DNA of 64,000 nt from Pseudomonadales bacterium (GCA_022822135.1 JAJECH010000043.1:1-64000), one strand, 5' to 3'. Positions 25,919 to 35,379 are shown, numbered from the stretch's first letter. Numbers and translations are program-made. The notes: generated by a model not told the origin, from the sequence alone.

Positions 25919-28057
25919 ATGGCACTCAACAGACGGATTCGCGGACCTCGACTAGCCAGCAAACTCCTTCTGATAGGGCTTGTGTTGTTAGCAGTACCTT
26001 GGCTGTCCTACGTGCAGCTGGTGGAGATGGAGCGCCTCCTGCTCCAAGGACAACAAAATGCGCAGTTACTCATAGCACGTGGGGTTGCTGCCGTATTCAA
26101 TGAGCGTGACGATCTTTTCAATGAACTACCGGTGCAATTGGATGAATACGAGTCGCTCTACGCGGTTCCCCTGTACGAGTCCATTCGAATTGATGGTTCA
26201 GTTGCCGACTGGGATGAATCAGCACTAAAAGGAAGCCGTAGATTCAGTTATCGAGGGGAAACAGACGCCTCCTTCGAACTGACACTTGGCGAACAAGTGA
26301 ACGAACTCTACGGATTCATCGACATCAAAGACGATATCTCAGTGTATCGTAATCTCGCCGATCTAAGCCTGAATACCGCAGATCATGTTCGTATCGAATT
26401 TACCGATACAACGGGACAGCGCGCACGAATTGCCCTGACATTCTCTACCCCCGGGTTTGGAACCGGATATCGAATGGCCAGTGATTGGAGAACCCCGCTG
26501 GAATGGACGCCGATCAATGACGTCATTGGGTTCCTAACCCGAAGCAACGATGGTTACCAACTTGAATTTCGTATGCCTATCACGAATATGGCGCATGGGC
26601 GTGACTTCAGCATTTCCTTTGTGGACGTTGACGATGCGGGCTCTCGAGATCAACGCGTGATAACAACAACCGTGGCGTCGTCACCAGGAATGAAACTCAA
26701 TCTTGTCGTGTTGCGATCTATTGAAGCGATGGATCTTGTCGCGGGACTCGAATATGTCGACACGAAAATCGTCGTATACGACCAGCAAAAACGCATTCGC
26801 GGTGAGAGCGAACCAGGTTCTTCAATTGCAAACGCTGAAGGTACGGACGCTACAGGACTTGTGAGCGGATTTGAGTTTATTCGTCCGTTAGTGCATCTCT
26901 TAACACTCGGTGAAACTTGGACTGAACTCTCAGTTCAGGATTCGCAAGAACGTTTCAACCGAGCCGTTGACGACGCACTCGCAGGTAATCCGACGGCGAT
27001 TCGTCATCTCTCTGACGCAGGTACGCCGACGGTAATGGCAGCATATCCGATCCGATCCCAAAACGAAACACTCGGTGCCGTCACGATTGAATCCGACATC
27101 AATCAAATCCTATCTTTTCAACAGTCGGCGTTGCGTCAGATCGTATTTGTATCGGGCGTGACGCTATTGTTCATCTTGGTCGTTACTGTGGGATTCTCCG
27201 CTCGCTTGGCGTATCGAATACGGCGATTACGTCGCGAAGCCGCAGATGCAATCGACGAATACGGCCGACTTACACGAACATCACTTGAAGCTGAGGTACA
27301 TGCGGGGGACGAGATCGGTGATCTGGCGCGTGCCATCGACAGCATGTTGACACGGCTGAAGGAACATAGTGCATTCGTCGAACGCATGCCGCGCACTTTA
27401 CGTCACGAAGTCAACAATCCACTCAACACGCTCAGCACGTCACTTGAGAATTTAGAACAAGCAGAAACTAGAGCGGAGCGTAAAGAATGCATCAACAGTG
27501 CTCAACGTGGTGTACAACGCATCGGGGCGATCGTTCAGAATCTAGCAGATGCATCCAATCTCGAAGATGCGCTTCGTAGCGAAGACCGTGAACCGTTCGA
27601 CATTCAAGAACTGCTAAAGAGCTACGTTGAAAACCTAAACCGCGGTCGGGAATCACCGTTATTTGTTTTCAGCGGCGTTAGGGAAGCCGCGATGATCTCT
27701 GGTTCCGACATCCATATTGAACAAATGATGGATAAGATCGTGGATAACGCGATTGACTTTCATCGCCCAAATAGTCAGATCAAAATACAGTTGGAGCTAT
27801 TCGAAAATCTAGTCCGAATCACAGTTGGAAACCGAGGTCCAACGCTTGGCGAGACCGCACATCTCATGTTCGAACGGTTGGTAAGCCGACGCAGTAGCAA
27901 GTCGACATCGCACTTTGGACTTGGTCTATATATCGTACGAGTGATTGCCGAATATCACGGCGGTACGGTCAGAGCGTTTAATCTTCGTGACCAATCTGGC
28001 GTTCTAATTACCGTACAGTTGCCGCGATACAGTGCCGTATTGGCCAGCGCGGCCTAA
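25919..28057 (+). CDS. Sensor histidine kinase of the proteobacterial dedicated-sortase type
   Basis: A 712-residue membrane kinase. Order: transmembrane helix (about 15-32), large periplasmic sensor (33-400) with a carbohydrate-binding-like module (IDGSVADWDESALKG ... EFRMPITNM), second transmembrane helix (about 405-425, IVFVSGVTLLFILVVTVGFS), HAMP, HisKA with phospho-His496 in LRHEVNNPLNTL, and HATPase_c (N-box DNAIDFHRP; G-box FGLGLYIV). This layout matches kinases paired with proteobacterial sortase loci. The neighbouring gene is an MBL hydrolase on the other strand, and no sortase or LPxTG target protein lies in the window. Confidence 0.87.
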   Translation: MALNRRIRGPRLASKLLLIGLVLLAVPWLSYVQLVEMERLLLQGQQNAQLLIARGVAAVFNERDDLFNELPVQLDEYESLYAVPLYESIRIDGSVADWDESALKGSRRFSYRGETDASFELTLGEQVNELYGFIDIKDDISVYRNLADLSLNTADHVRIEFTDTTGQRARIALTFSTPGFGTGYRMASDWRTPLEWTPINDVIGFLTRSNDGYQLEFRMPITNMAHGRDFSISFVDVDDAGSRDQRVITTTVASSPGMKLNLVVLRSIEAMDLVAGLEYVDTKIVVYDQQKRIRGESEPGSSIANAEGTDATGLVSGFEFIRPLVHLLTLGETWTELSVQDSQERFNRAVDDALAGNPTAIRHLSDAGTPTVMAAYPIRSQNETLGAVTIESDINQILSFQQSALRQIVFVSGVTLLFILVVTVGFSARLAYRIRRLRREAADAIDEYGRLTRTSLEAEVHAGDEIGDLARAIDSMLTRLKEHSAFVERMPRTLRHEVNNPLNTLSTSLENLEQAETRAERKECINSAQRGVQRIGAIVQNLADASNLEDALRSEDREPFDIQELLKSYVENLNRGRESPLFVFSGVREAAMISGSDIHIEQMMDKIVDNAIDFHRPNSQIKIQLELFENLVRITVGNRGPTLGETAHLMFERLVSRRSSKSTSHFGLGLYIVRVIAEYHGGTVRAFNLRDQSGVLITVQLPRYSAVLASAA

Positions 28058-28068
28058 CTGAAGCCCTT

Positions 28069-28974
28069 CTAATTTAGATAGAACGGCGCATCTAACGAAG
28101 GTTTACCCTCACAACGAATAAGCTCCTTATCTAGCATGTACAAGGCAGCCGCATATACGCTGCGTGCTGCTGCTGGGTATAAGCGTTGGTCTACGTCCTT
28201 GTACATGATCGGTACCATGTCAGCGATTTGGTGCCGATGCAGTTTCAGTTGCTCTATGATCTGATCTTCACGTTCAAGTCGATGCGCGACGAATGCTTCG
28301 ACATGGGCTCGCGGCTGCGTAATCGCAGGACCATGCGTGGGCCAGTATTTTTCATCTGGACTCTCAAGTAACAACGCTAGGCTTTTCATGTAGTCTGCCA
28401 TGTCACCGTCAGGCGGCGAAATCACGCTTGTTGACCAGCCCATCACATGATCACCGGTAAACAACACGCCTTCGCTCCGTAACCGATAACAGATATGGTT
28501 TGAGGTATGCCCCGGAGTGTAAACACACTCCACTTCCCATTCGCCGTCGCTAACACGATCTCCGTGCTGCACAAACTCGTCCGGGTAGAACGCCATATCG
28601 CCACCCTCTTCGACGACAACATCATCTTCAGTGTTTTTACCCGCACCATGAGGACCAAATCCATAAGTGCGCGCATCGCAATGATTCAAGAGCAACTCGG
28701 TTGCTGGCGAATGATCGTTATGCGTGTGCGTAATCAAGATGGACGAAACTCGTTCTCCTTGGGTGGCCGCAAGAATGGCGTCCACATGTTGTTGATCGCG
28801 TGGACCTGGATCGATCACTGCGACTTGACCACGCCCAACAATGTACGTGCCCGTTCCCGTATAGGTGAATGCGCTCGGATTCTTCGCAACAACTCGGCGA
28901 ATCAGTGGACTCAATTGAGCACACTCGCCATATTCGAATTCAATGTCCCGAACGAATGGAATGTTCGTTGGCAT
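28069..28974 (-). CDS. MBL-fold metallo-hydrolase (LACTB2/glyoxalase-II-like)
   Basis: A 301-residue metallo-beta-lactamase-fold protein with the metal motif ITHTHNDHSPA, further ligands in TPGHTSNHICY and FTGDHVMGWS, and a C-terminal winged-helix-like part. The family contains RNases, thioesterases and glyoxalase II; I cannot name the substrate. Convergent with the histidine kinase gene, about 11 bp between stops. Confidence 0.9.
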   Translation of the reverse strand: MPTNIPFVRDIEFEYGECAQLSPLIRRVVAKNPSAFTYTGTGTYIVGRGQVAVIDPGPRDQQHVDAILAATQGERVSSILITHTHNDHSPATELLLNHCDARTYGFGPHGAGKNTEDDVVVEEGGDMAFYPDEFVQHGDRVSDGEWEVECVYTPGHTSNHICYRLRSEGVLFTGDHVMGWSTSVISPPDGDMADYMKSLALLLESPDEKYWPTHGPAITQPRAHVEAFVAHRLEREDQIIEQLKLHRHQIADMVPIMYKDVDQRLYPAAARSVYAAALYMLDKELIRCEGKPSLDAPFYLN

Positions 28975-29025
28975 GCAACACGCTATTGATAAAGTGATTC
29001 GCGATTTTAGAGTTTCGCCGTAGGC

Positions 29026-31197
29026 TTAACGAGACGCATCGACCGCGACTTGCGCTGCTAGCGTTGAATAGGTGGTTGCCACGCTTTCCAGCCCAAACGT
29101 TCTCGCATCGGATGCGACAGCTGACAAACGTGTCACACATTCCGTAAAGAGCTCACCAACGCGCACATTCGCCGCGTCCAAACTCCTTGCTTTACGAAGC
29201 GCAATGAGAGCATTGTTATCCTGTGGCTCTGTGATATATCCGTCCGCGATCAGTCGCTCAGCCAATACAACAAAATCTGCCGCTTCAGAGATTTTGTCGA
29301 GCTCCTGTGCCAAGGACGACTCCATGTGGATGATCGAGCCTGGGTAGAGACCAACCGTCTTTGCACGCTCGATGACGTGACGAATTTCGCCAAAATCTCG
29401 CACCCTCAAATACTCGTCGAATTCAACAACGACTAAGTTACTTACGTCACTCAAACCTCGTAACGCGACTTCGTTATCTGGATCTGTGGTCAATACACTA
29501 TGAAACAGCGTTGCCGCATTTCGCTGCGGCGGGTCAATCAGCCGTCCCTCATTCTGTAAATCGCGCGCCTGTGCAAGACGAGTTTCTATTTCTTCCTGAA
29601 GCGTCGCAGCACGTCGAATCTTCTCACGGACGGTCGCTAACTCTCCGTAGCTTGGATTAGCGAGACCGGCTTTGCTCAATGAATCCATCGCAGCTTGGAG
29701 ATTACCAAGGTCAATCTCACGCGTTGCTTCAGCCGAAAAATGCGCGGCCAACTTATCGAGCTCTCGTGCCGCTTCTACACTGGCCGGATAGAGTCTGATA
29801 ACTTCCCGAAATGCGCCCAATGCCATTTCGGCAGAGGCTTCCGGTGCCTGGTCGGTAACTCGCAGCAACGCGAGTGTATCCGACTGGAGTCGAAGCGCAT
29901 GTCGCCGTGTCTGAAGTTCATCGAACATCGGCTGCAACCTACCATCATCCGGAAAGATCTCTAGTAGATCGTCTAGACGGTTCTGCGCAACACTCAAGTC
30001 ATTCTGTGTTAGAGCAGTTGAAAAATCATCTTCCCAACGGCTGCGCGCGGAATTTATCGCGGCGATGGCATCGCCGTCTTCAGGCTCAATGACCAAAACT
30101 GCCTCGTATGCAGCAACAATGGACTGTAAGTTCTGGTTTGGATCTGCGACAAGCGCTTCCGCATTCAAACGAGCCTCGACAAGCGCGGCATTCTCTAAAA
30201 CTCCGATGTCAGCGAGCATGCGCTTTGTCGCCGGTATCTCGTACAGTCCGACGGCCATGCTCCACAGGCCAACTAAGCACACGGAATACAGCACGGTCCA
30301 ATGAACGGCAGACGCTCTGCGACGTGCTCTTGAAACTTCGCTAGATGAATCACTTGCTTCAGGAAATCGAGGTAGCACCGCAGTGATTTCTTCCGTCGAG
30401 ATTAAATCTGACTTCACTGCGACGGTGTTTAAATCGCCACCTGACTCAATCGATTCGAGCATTAGCTTTACCCGCTCGATATCCTGCATACGTTCCTGTG
30501 GATCGTATGCCACCATGCGTTCAATCAGCTCCTGAAACGCTGCGTGCTGCGGGCCGAGCGACGGTAGTGGATCACTCGCGCTCCGTGTTGTCGGCTCCTC
30601 GGTATCCACTACGAGCCAAGGTAGCTCGCCATTCAAGATCCGATACAGCAGAACACCGAGGCTGAATATGTCACACGTTGCAGTCGGCGCCTCACCGTGA
30701 GCAATTTCCGGTGCACTGTATCCCGGCGTGAACTGACGCTTCGTGAATTGCGGCTGTAAACAGGCATAGTCGATCAACACAGGAGATCCCATGTTGTCGA
30801 AAACCACATTCGATGGTTTGATGTCACCGTGCGCCTGGTTGCGAGCGTGGAGTACTTGCAGAGCGTCGCACATGGACGTAGCAATCCTCAGCAGCCTTGC
30901 CATCGACAGACCGGACGCCAAGATATCACTAAGACTGCCGCCCGGGTAATACGGCGTTACAACATAAACGCTAGATCCAATTTGCCCAATTTCTACGATC
31001 TCACAAAGGTTGGGATGGCGTATATCTCGAATTGACTCAAGTGCCTCAACGTATGCATGCTGGCCCTCTTGGTCGCCATTGAATGTCTGAACGCGGACGA
31101 CGAAATGACCCAACTGCTCATCGTTGGTCGCTAAATGAAGTTCGTAGTCGGTACGAGCTTCAATGCGTTGAATCAGTTGGTAACCTGGAATTTCCAT
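29026..31197 (-). CDS. Ser/Thr kinase-like protein, probable pseudokinase, with TM and TPR-like tail
   Basis: A 723-residue protein. Residues 1-255 form a protein-kinase fold: HGDIKPSN at 123-130 keeps the catalytic Asp125, and Asp143 heads the magnesium loop. The glycine loop is absent (IEARTDYELHLA), the beta-3 lysine is Arg35 (VVRVQ), and DFG reads DYA (143-145), so phosphotransfer is doubtful. A transmembrane helix follows at about 299-318 (VHWTVLYSVCLVGLWSMAVG). The remaining 400 residues are helical, TPR-like repeats outside the membrane. The ATG directly follows the MORN gene stop with no gap, so the two are translationally coupled and probably one functional unit. Confidence 0.85.
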   Translation of the reverse strand: MEIPGYQLIQRIEARTDYELHLATNDEQLGHFVVRVQTFNGDQEGQHAYVEALESIRDIRHPNLCEIVEIGQIGSSVYVVTPYYPGGSLSDILASGLSMARLLRIATSMCDALQVLHARNQAHGDIKPSNVVFDNMGSPVLIDYACLQPQFTKRQFTPGYSAPEIAHGEAPTATCDIFSLGVLLYRILNGELPWLVVDTEEPTTRSASDPLPSLGPQHAAFQELIERMVAYDPQERMQDIERVKLMLESIESGGDLNTVAVKSDLISTEEITAVLPRFPEASDSSSEVSRARRRASAVHWTVLYSVCLVGLWSMAVGLYEIPATKRMLADIGVLENAALVEARLNAEALVADPNQNLQSIVAAYEAVLVIEPEDGDAIAAINSARSRWEDDFSTALTQNDLSVAQNRLDDLLEIFPDDGRLQPMFDELQTRRHALRLQSDTLALLRVTDQAPEASAEMALGAFREVIRLYPASVEAARELDKLAAHFSAEATREIDLGNLQAAMDSLSKAGLANPSYGELATVREKIRRAATLQEEIETRLAQARDLQNEGRLIDPPQRNAATLFHSVLTTDPDNEVALRGLSDVSNLVVVEFDEYLRVRDFGEIRHVIERAKTVGLYPGSIIHMESSLAQELDKISEAADFVVLAERLIADGYITEPQDNNALIALRKARSLDAANVRVGELFTECVTRLSAVASDARTFGLESVATTYSTLAAQVAVDASR

Positions 31198-32070
31198 CTA
31201 TTCTGACGACTCGCCCGCTAGTGAACTGATGATTCCTGAAACCATTTGACCCGCGACGAAACGCCCGTTATTTATGTATGCCAATCCATCCAACCTGACC
31301 GCCGTTCCGGTGCCGTGCGCCAACCCGTTGATACATTGATTGCTCTCGAACATCCACGCGTGATCTTCAATTACCAATCGACACCGACTCACCTCAGCAA
31401 GAGGTTTCCGTACCACTAACTCACCCGCGTTCCATTGCTGGAATTCCTTTACGCCATCCGCGTCGACGAACACGCCGTCGCCGTGACGCTGGTTTGACTC
31501 AAAGAAACCACGGAAACTGGATCCATCGGCGTTTCGATAGATACCAAACCCGTGTCGTTCATTCTGTCGAAACGCACCATCGTAGCGTCGACCATCTGGC
31601 CAGATCATTACGCCTAGACCATGGCGTTCGCCGTCCTCGATCGTTCCCTTGTAACTGACATTCCCGTTTTGCCAATAGAAAGTACCGGTCCCAGTAATAG
31701 CGTTCGCATTGAACGTACCAACGTAAACATCGCCATTCGGCCATTCCAACGTCCCGTATCCCTGCATCTGACCTTCAATGAACGTACCTTGATAGCGTCG
31801 TCCGTCTGCGAATAGCAACGTCTCATTGTTTCCTGAAGGTAGGTTGTTCGCGAACTCACCCTCGTAAACAGATCCGTCCGCGTATGTGAGCTTGCCGAAA
31901 CCTTCGCGGACACCGTTAACCAACGACCCTTCATAGACATCCTCATGCAGTTCCGCATCTTCGACAGGAACTTGTGCAGTCGCGGTGCCGCTTAGCACCA
32001 AGCTAGTCACATTTATTAACAACATAACGAAAAGCCGTTTTAAGTTGCTCCTTAAACTTCGCACTCCCAT
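31198..32070 (-). CDS. MORN-repeat secreted protein
   Basis: A 290-residue protein from the ATG at 32070. The N-terminus (about 1-30; LKRLFVMLLINVTSLVLSGTATA) is a signal peptide. Seven MORN-like repeats follow with spacing of about 23 residues (for example YEGSLVNGVREGFGKLTY, YQGTFIEGQMQGYGTLEW, YDGAFRQNERHGFGIY), the second one degenerate. A C-terminal unique part ends the protein. MORN repeats often mediate lipid or membrane interaction or scaffolding. It lies directly upstream of the kinase-like gene. The frame extends 76 residues further upstream, overlapping TauE, but that part looks non-coding. Confidence 0.85.
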   Translation of the reverse strand: MGVRSLRSNLKRLFVMLLINVTSLVLSGTATAQVPVEDAELHEDVYEGSLVNGVREGFGKLTYADGSVYEGEFANNLPSGNNETLLFADGRRYQGTFIEGQMQGYGTLEWPNGDVYVGTFNANAITGTGTFYWQNGNVSYKGTIEDGERHGLGVMIWPDGRRYDGAFRQNERHGFGIYRNADGSSFRGFFESNQRHGDGVFVDADGVKEFQQWNAGELVVRKPLAEVSRCRLVIEDHAWMFESNQCINGLAHGTGTAVRLDGLAYINNGRFVAGQMVSGIISSLAGESSE

Positions 32071-32086
32071 TTCTGTTCGAGTCGCT

Positions 32087-32902
32087 GTGGATCCCGTCCT
32101 TTTGGTGTTGATCTGCCTTTGTATCGGCTCGATCGCGGGATTTCTAGGTGGACTTTTAGGACTCGGCGGTGGCGTGATCGTCGTGCCCGCACTCATATTG
32201 CTATTTGATACGGTCGGCACGTTCGACGCGTCCGAGTATCCGGCAAATACCGTGGTGTTAGTTACGCTTGGAACATCCATGGCTTCGATCGTGTTCACGA
32301 CTCTGTCGTCATCAATTGCTCAGTTTCGTCGTAATGCAGTAGACTGGGAAATCGTAAAAAACTGGATTGTTTATCTGATTCTAGGCGTGTTGCTCGCTAC
32401 AGTGATTGCAACGCACCTACCGGCAGTTGCGACCAAGTTGTTCATTGGCTTGTTTATCGCCAGCATTGCCACCGTCATGATCACCAATTGGGTACCGAAG
32501 ATTCGAAACGGACCTCCAGGTCGTGGTGTGACTGGCATGCTCGCCTCAGTTGGCGGTGTGATCTGCGGTCTCGCTGGTATCGGCGGAGGCAACGTCGTCG
32601 TACCCACACTTCTATTCTTCAATACAAAGGTCGTTACCGCTACCGCTGCAGCGAGCACACTTGGCATCGCGATTTCGGTCGCAGGAACAGTTGGATATGT
32701 CTTGAACGGTCTTCCAGTCGAAATCCCCGGTGCCGTTGGCTATGTGTACTTGCCCGCGTTGATTCCAATCGCTATCGCCTGTGCGATATGTGCGCCAATG
32801 GGAGTGCATGTCGCGCACCGCGTAGAAGGACAAAACTTACGTCGCGCCTTTGGCATACTGATGTATTTAGTCGCTGCTCGAATGATTTACAGCGCGTTTT
32901 GA
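32087..32902 (+). CDS. TauE/SafE-family sulfite/anion permease
   Basis: A membrane protein of about 271 residues from a GTG at 32087; an ATG at 31985 in frame would add 34 residues and overlap the MORN gene. It has two repeats with GFLGGLLGLGGGVIVVPALI and GMLASVGGVICGLAGIGGGNVVVPTL, the marker of TauE/SafE proteins, and about eight transmembrane helices. Family members export sulfite or sulfoacetate, or act on other anions. Divergent from the MORN gene by 16 bp, and its end overlaps the pyruvate kinase stop by 16 bp. Confidence 0.88.
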   Translation: MDPVLLVLICLCIGSIAGFLGGLLGLGGGVIVVPALILLFDTVGTFDASEYPANTVVLVTLGTSMASIVFTTLSSSIAQFRRNAVDWEIVKNWIVYLILGVLLATVIATHLPAVATKLFIGLFIASIATVMITNWVPKIRNGPPGRGVTGMLASVGGVICGLAGIGGGNVVVPTLLFFNTKVVTATAAASTLGIAISVAGTVGYVLNGLPVEIPGAVGYVYLPALIPIAIACAICAPMGVHVAHRVEGQNLRRAFGILMYLVAARMIYSAF

Positions 32903-34320
32903 GACGGAACTGGTAACCGCAACTGCCTAATTTGAATAGACGCTTTACCTCCGAGTCCAACCGCGTCACTGACGACAACCATCGGTGAATCTTCGGGTAG
33001 TTTCTCGCGTCGTAACAGAGACTTGATGCAACGTTGAATCGTCTTTTCGGGATTACTACTGAAGTCGATTCGATACGCGTATACCCCGCGGTTAAGCGCT
33101 AAACGCCTGCGAGTGTGACTTTCATTGCTGAAGGCAAAGATTGGTACAGTCGGCGGCGCGCAGTTTGTCAAGATGTCTGCTGTCCAGCCACTGCGTGTAA
33201 TCACGATGATCCCAGTTGCAGAAATCCTCTCCGCGAGCTCAACTGCGGACCACGCAAGCTGCTGACGATGACTGTCGCTCGGTTGCGAACGCGCAAATCG
33301 CAAACCAGGAAGTTGCTCCTGCGCTTCCGCTACGCGCCGCACGTATTCAACGGCTCGGATCGGATACGCACCAATGCTCGTTTCCGCACTAAGAAGAATG
33401 GCGTCCACTTCCTGCTCTACTGCATTGGCGACATCGTGAACTTCCGCTCGTGTTGGAATCGGATGTTCGACCATCGACTCAAGCATGTGAGTCGCCACGA
33501 TACACCTGCGACCGGCTCGGATGGTCTTTTCGACAATGGTTCGTTGCAGGAACGGCAGTTCCGCCATGTCGGTTTCAATACCCAAGTCGCCACGAGCGAC
33601 CATTACCCCGTGAGATTCGTTCGCGATCTCCTCGACGTTATCGACACCTTCCTGATTTTCGATCTTCGCGATGATCTTTACCCAACGATGGCGTTCACCG
33701 ATTATTTTCCGCATCTCACGTATGTCATCCGCGGTTCGCACAAACGACTGCGCGACGTAGCTGATCGCATTTTCGACACCAAATCGAATATCGTCGACGT
33801 CCTTAGACGTGATCGAAGGTAACTTCACATGAACACCAGGAAGGTTCACGTGTTTGTGACTCTCTAACGTGCCGCCGTCCACGACTCTACACAAGAGCGC
33901 ATCCTGCTCGCAAGACACGACACGCAAGTTAATCAATCCGTTATCCAGTCGAATCGTGTCTCCCACCATGACGTGGTCGTTGAAGTCCGGATAGTTCACT
34001 TCGATACAAGGCGAAGCGCTTTCCGATGCGCCATTCGCCGATGAAGACACCCAAGCATCGTCTCCGCGCCTCAGCTTCATCGGAGTCTGTAATTGACCCG
34101 TCCTAATCTCAGGTCCAGACGTATCTAACAATATAGGTACGGTGTAAGGTGAATTGCGATTGAGGGTTCCGACCCACCGAATCGCGCGTTCTGCGTCCTC
34201 ATGATTCGAGTGCGACATGTTGATGCGCAGGACGTTCATTCCCGCTTCATACATACCCTTGATCGTCTCCCAGCTATTGGATGCCGGGCCCACAGTACAA
34301 ATGATCTTGGTACGTCGCAT
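32887..34320 (-). CDS. pyk: Pyruvate kinase
   Basis: A 477-residue pyruvate kinase from the ATG at 34320 (a GTG three codons upstream is also possible). It has the N-terminal RTKIICTVGPAS, MNVLRINMSHS, the catalytic-site MVARGDLGIE and ILLSAETSIGAYPIRAVEYV, and a C-terminal regulatory domain. It catalyses phosphoenolpyruvate + ADP to pyruvate + ATP, the last step of glycolysis. It stands without other glycolytic genes. Confidence 0.97.
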   Translation of the reverse strand: MRRTKIICTVGPASNSWETIKGMYEAGMNVLRINMSHSNHEDAERAIRWVGTLNRNSPYTVPILLDTSGPEIRTGQLQTPMKLRRGDDAWVSSSANGASESASPCIEVNYPDFNDHVMVGDTIRLDNGLINLRVVSCEQDALLCRVVDGGTLESHKHVNLPGVHVKLPSITSKDVDDIRFGVENAISYVAQSFVRTADDIREMRKIIGERHRWVKIIAKIENQEGVDNVEEIANESHGVMVARGDLGIETDMAELPFLQRTIVEKTIRAGRRCIVATHMLESMVEHPIPTRAEVHDVANAVEQEVDAILLSAETSIGAYPIRAVEYVRRVAEAQEQLPGLRFARSQPSDSHRQQLAWSAVELAERISATGIIVITRSGWTADILTNCAPPTVPIFAFSNESHTRRRLALNRGVYAYRIDFSSNPEKTIQRCIKSLLRREKLPEDSPMVVVSDAVGLGGKASIQIRQLRLPVPSQNAL

Positions 34321-34329
34321 GTGCGTCAC

Positions 34330-34770
34330 GAGATTTGATCGATTTTTGAAAATCGACTACGGCGAGCGTGGGTGAGAGTTGAAACGAAGCCATCCATGGC
34401 GTCCACCTCTGGTGTGCGAACGGGAAACAAGGCCTACTGCCTGACGCGCTTCCTGCGCGCCATTCCGCATCGATTCGATAATCATAGTCAGTGACGTTCA
34501 AATACGATAAAAATGAGTCGTGGCAACCTGCGACGAAAGAAGCCAAGTGGATCTCCGGGAAACGCTATCTGACCGGTGAGATCGGGCTCATCAAGGGGCA
34601 TGCAACTTCATCACCAACGTGGGCGAAGCGGCATGAAATCAACATCAATCGCAGCCTCGGTGACCGACCCGCGGGTCGGTCACCGAGACCTCACTAAAAC
34701 CTTTTTGCAGAAAAAACTTGACACAACTGATCAATCAGTCGAGCTCGATCGGAACTCAAGAATATACGTA
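34330..34770. other. Gene-poor stretch upstream of pyk
   Basis: About 440 bp with small overlapping frames on both strands (up to 103 codons) that I cannot match to anything. It contains the pyk promoter region on the minus strand and the 32-bp perfect palindrome. Confidence 0.5.
34656..34687. repeat. Perfect 32-bp palindrome
   Basis: Each 16-nt half reads CTCGGTGACCGACCCG and its exact complement, so the two halves pair without any loop. A transcript could fold into a strong hairpin. There is no immediate T-tract; a run of five T starts only about 14 nt after it. It could be a terminator, a protein-binding site or part of an old mobile element. It stands between pyk and a truncated PIN gene. 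Confidence 0.85.
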
Positions 34771-34887
34771 ATGTTTCGTGATCAGTTCAAGAATAAAGCG
34801 ATAGGTCGATTCATTAAAGGTAAGCGTAAACAAGCTCCTTGGACCGGTTACGGTACTAAAGCCGAAGCTCAAGAGGATCACGATTAA
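34771..34887 (+). CDS. Small ORF upstream of the PIN remnant, possible antitoxin remnant
   Basis: A 38-residue basic frame (MFRDQFKNKAIGRFIKGKRKQ at the start), ending 5 bp before the PIN frame. The frame is open further upstream, across the palindrome, but that part does not look coding. Its position before a PIN toxin-like gene suggests an antitoxin or its relic. No family recognised; may not be a gene. Confidence 0.3.
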   Translation: MFRDQFKNKAIGRFIKGKRKQAPWTGYGTKAEAQEDHD

Positions 34888-34892
34888 GGTCG

Positions 34893-35165
34893 ATGTCAGA
34901 CAGAACGTTAGTTGATACCTCGTTCCTGTACGCGTTGTATGACGAGGGCGACGACTTTCACGAGAAGGTGGTAGGTCGTGAAGGAGAGCTGCGACACTGT
35001 GAGTTCATTCTGGCTTGGCCTGTGTTATATGAGACGATAAACTCCCGATTAGAGGGATTGTTCCAGAGAAAAACGCATCATGCGGCTCACTTGTCGAACT
35101 TGATCCTATCCAACGCGACACTACTGGACGATACACCGTACCGAACGCGTGCGTTTCGAACTTGA
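34893..35165 (+). pseudogene. Truncated PIN-domain protein
   Basis: A 90-residue frame resembling the N-terminal two thirds of a PIN nuclease: LVDTSFLYALYDEGDDFHEKVV with the first acidic residue Asp8, and WPVLYETINSRL with Glu. A full PIN domain is about 130 residues, and the downstream sequence does not continue the fold in another frame. It may be decayed. A weak SD (AAGG) precedes the ATG. Confidence 0.65.
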
Positions 35166-35379
35166 CTATTGGACGTGAGTGCAACCAAAAGATAGCCTAA
35201 ACTCGCCAAGTCAATAATCGGTTCGATTTTGCAGTGTCCAGGCTAAACGATCCTTTACGTGACGCATTGAAGTAAAAGAGCGTCTTGCTCAATCGAGACA
35301 CAAATCAAGATTCCCTTGATTATTCGGTTGCCCTCACCACTTACAGAAGAATGGCTAAGAGATCTACGAAGTGATCCAA

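Noticed and set aside
34491-34697. 68-codon plus-strand frame ending at the palindrome
   Set aside because: No family match and no clear ribosome-binding site; its end runs through the palindrome.
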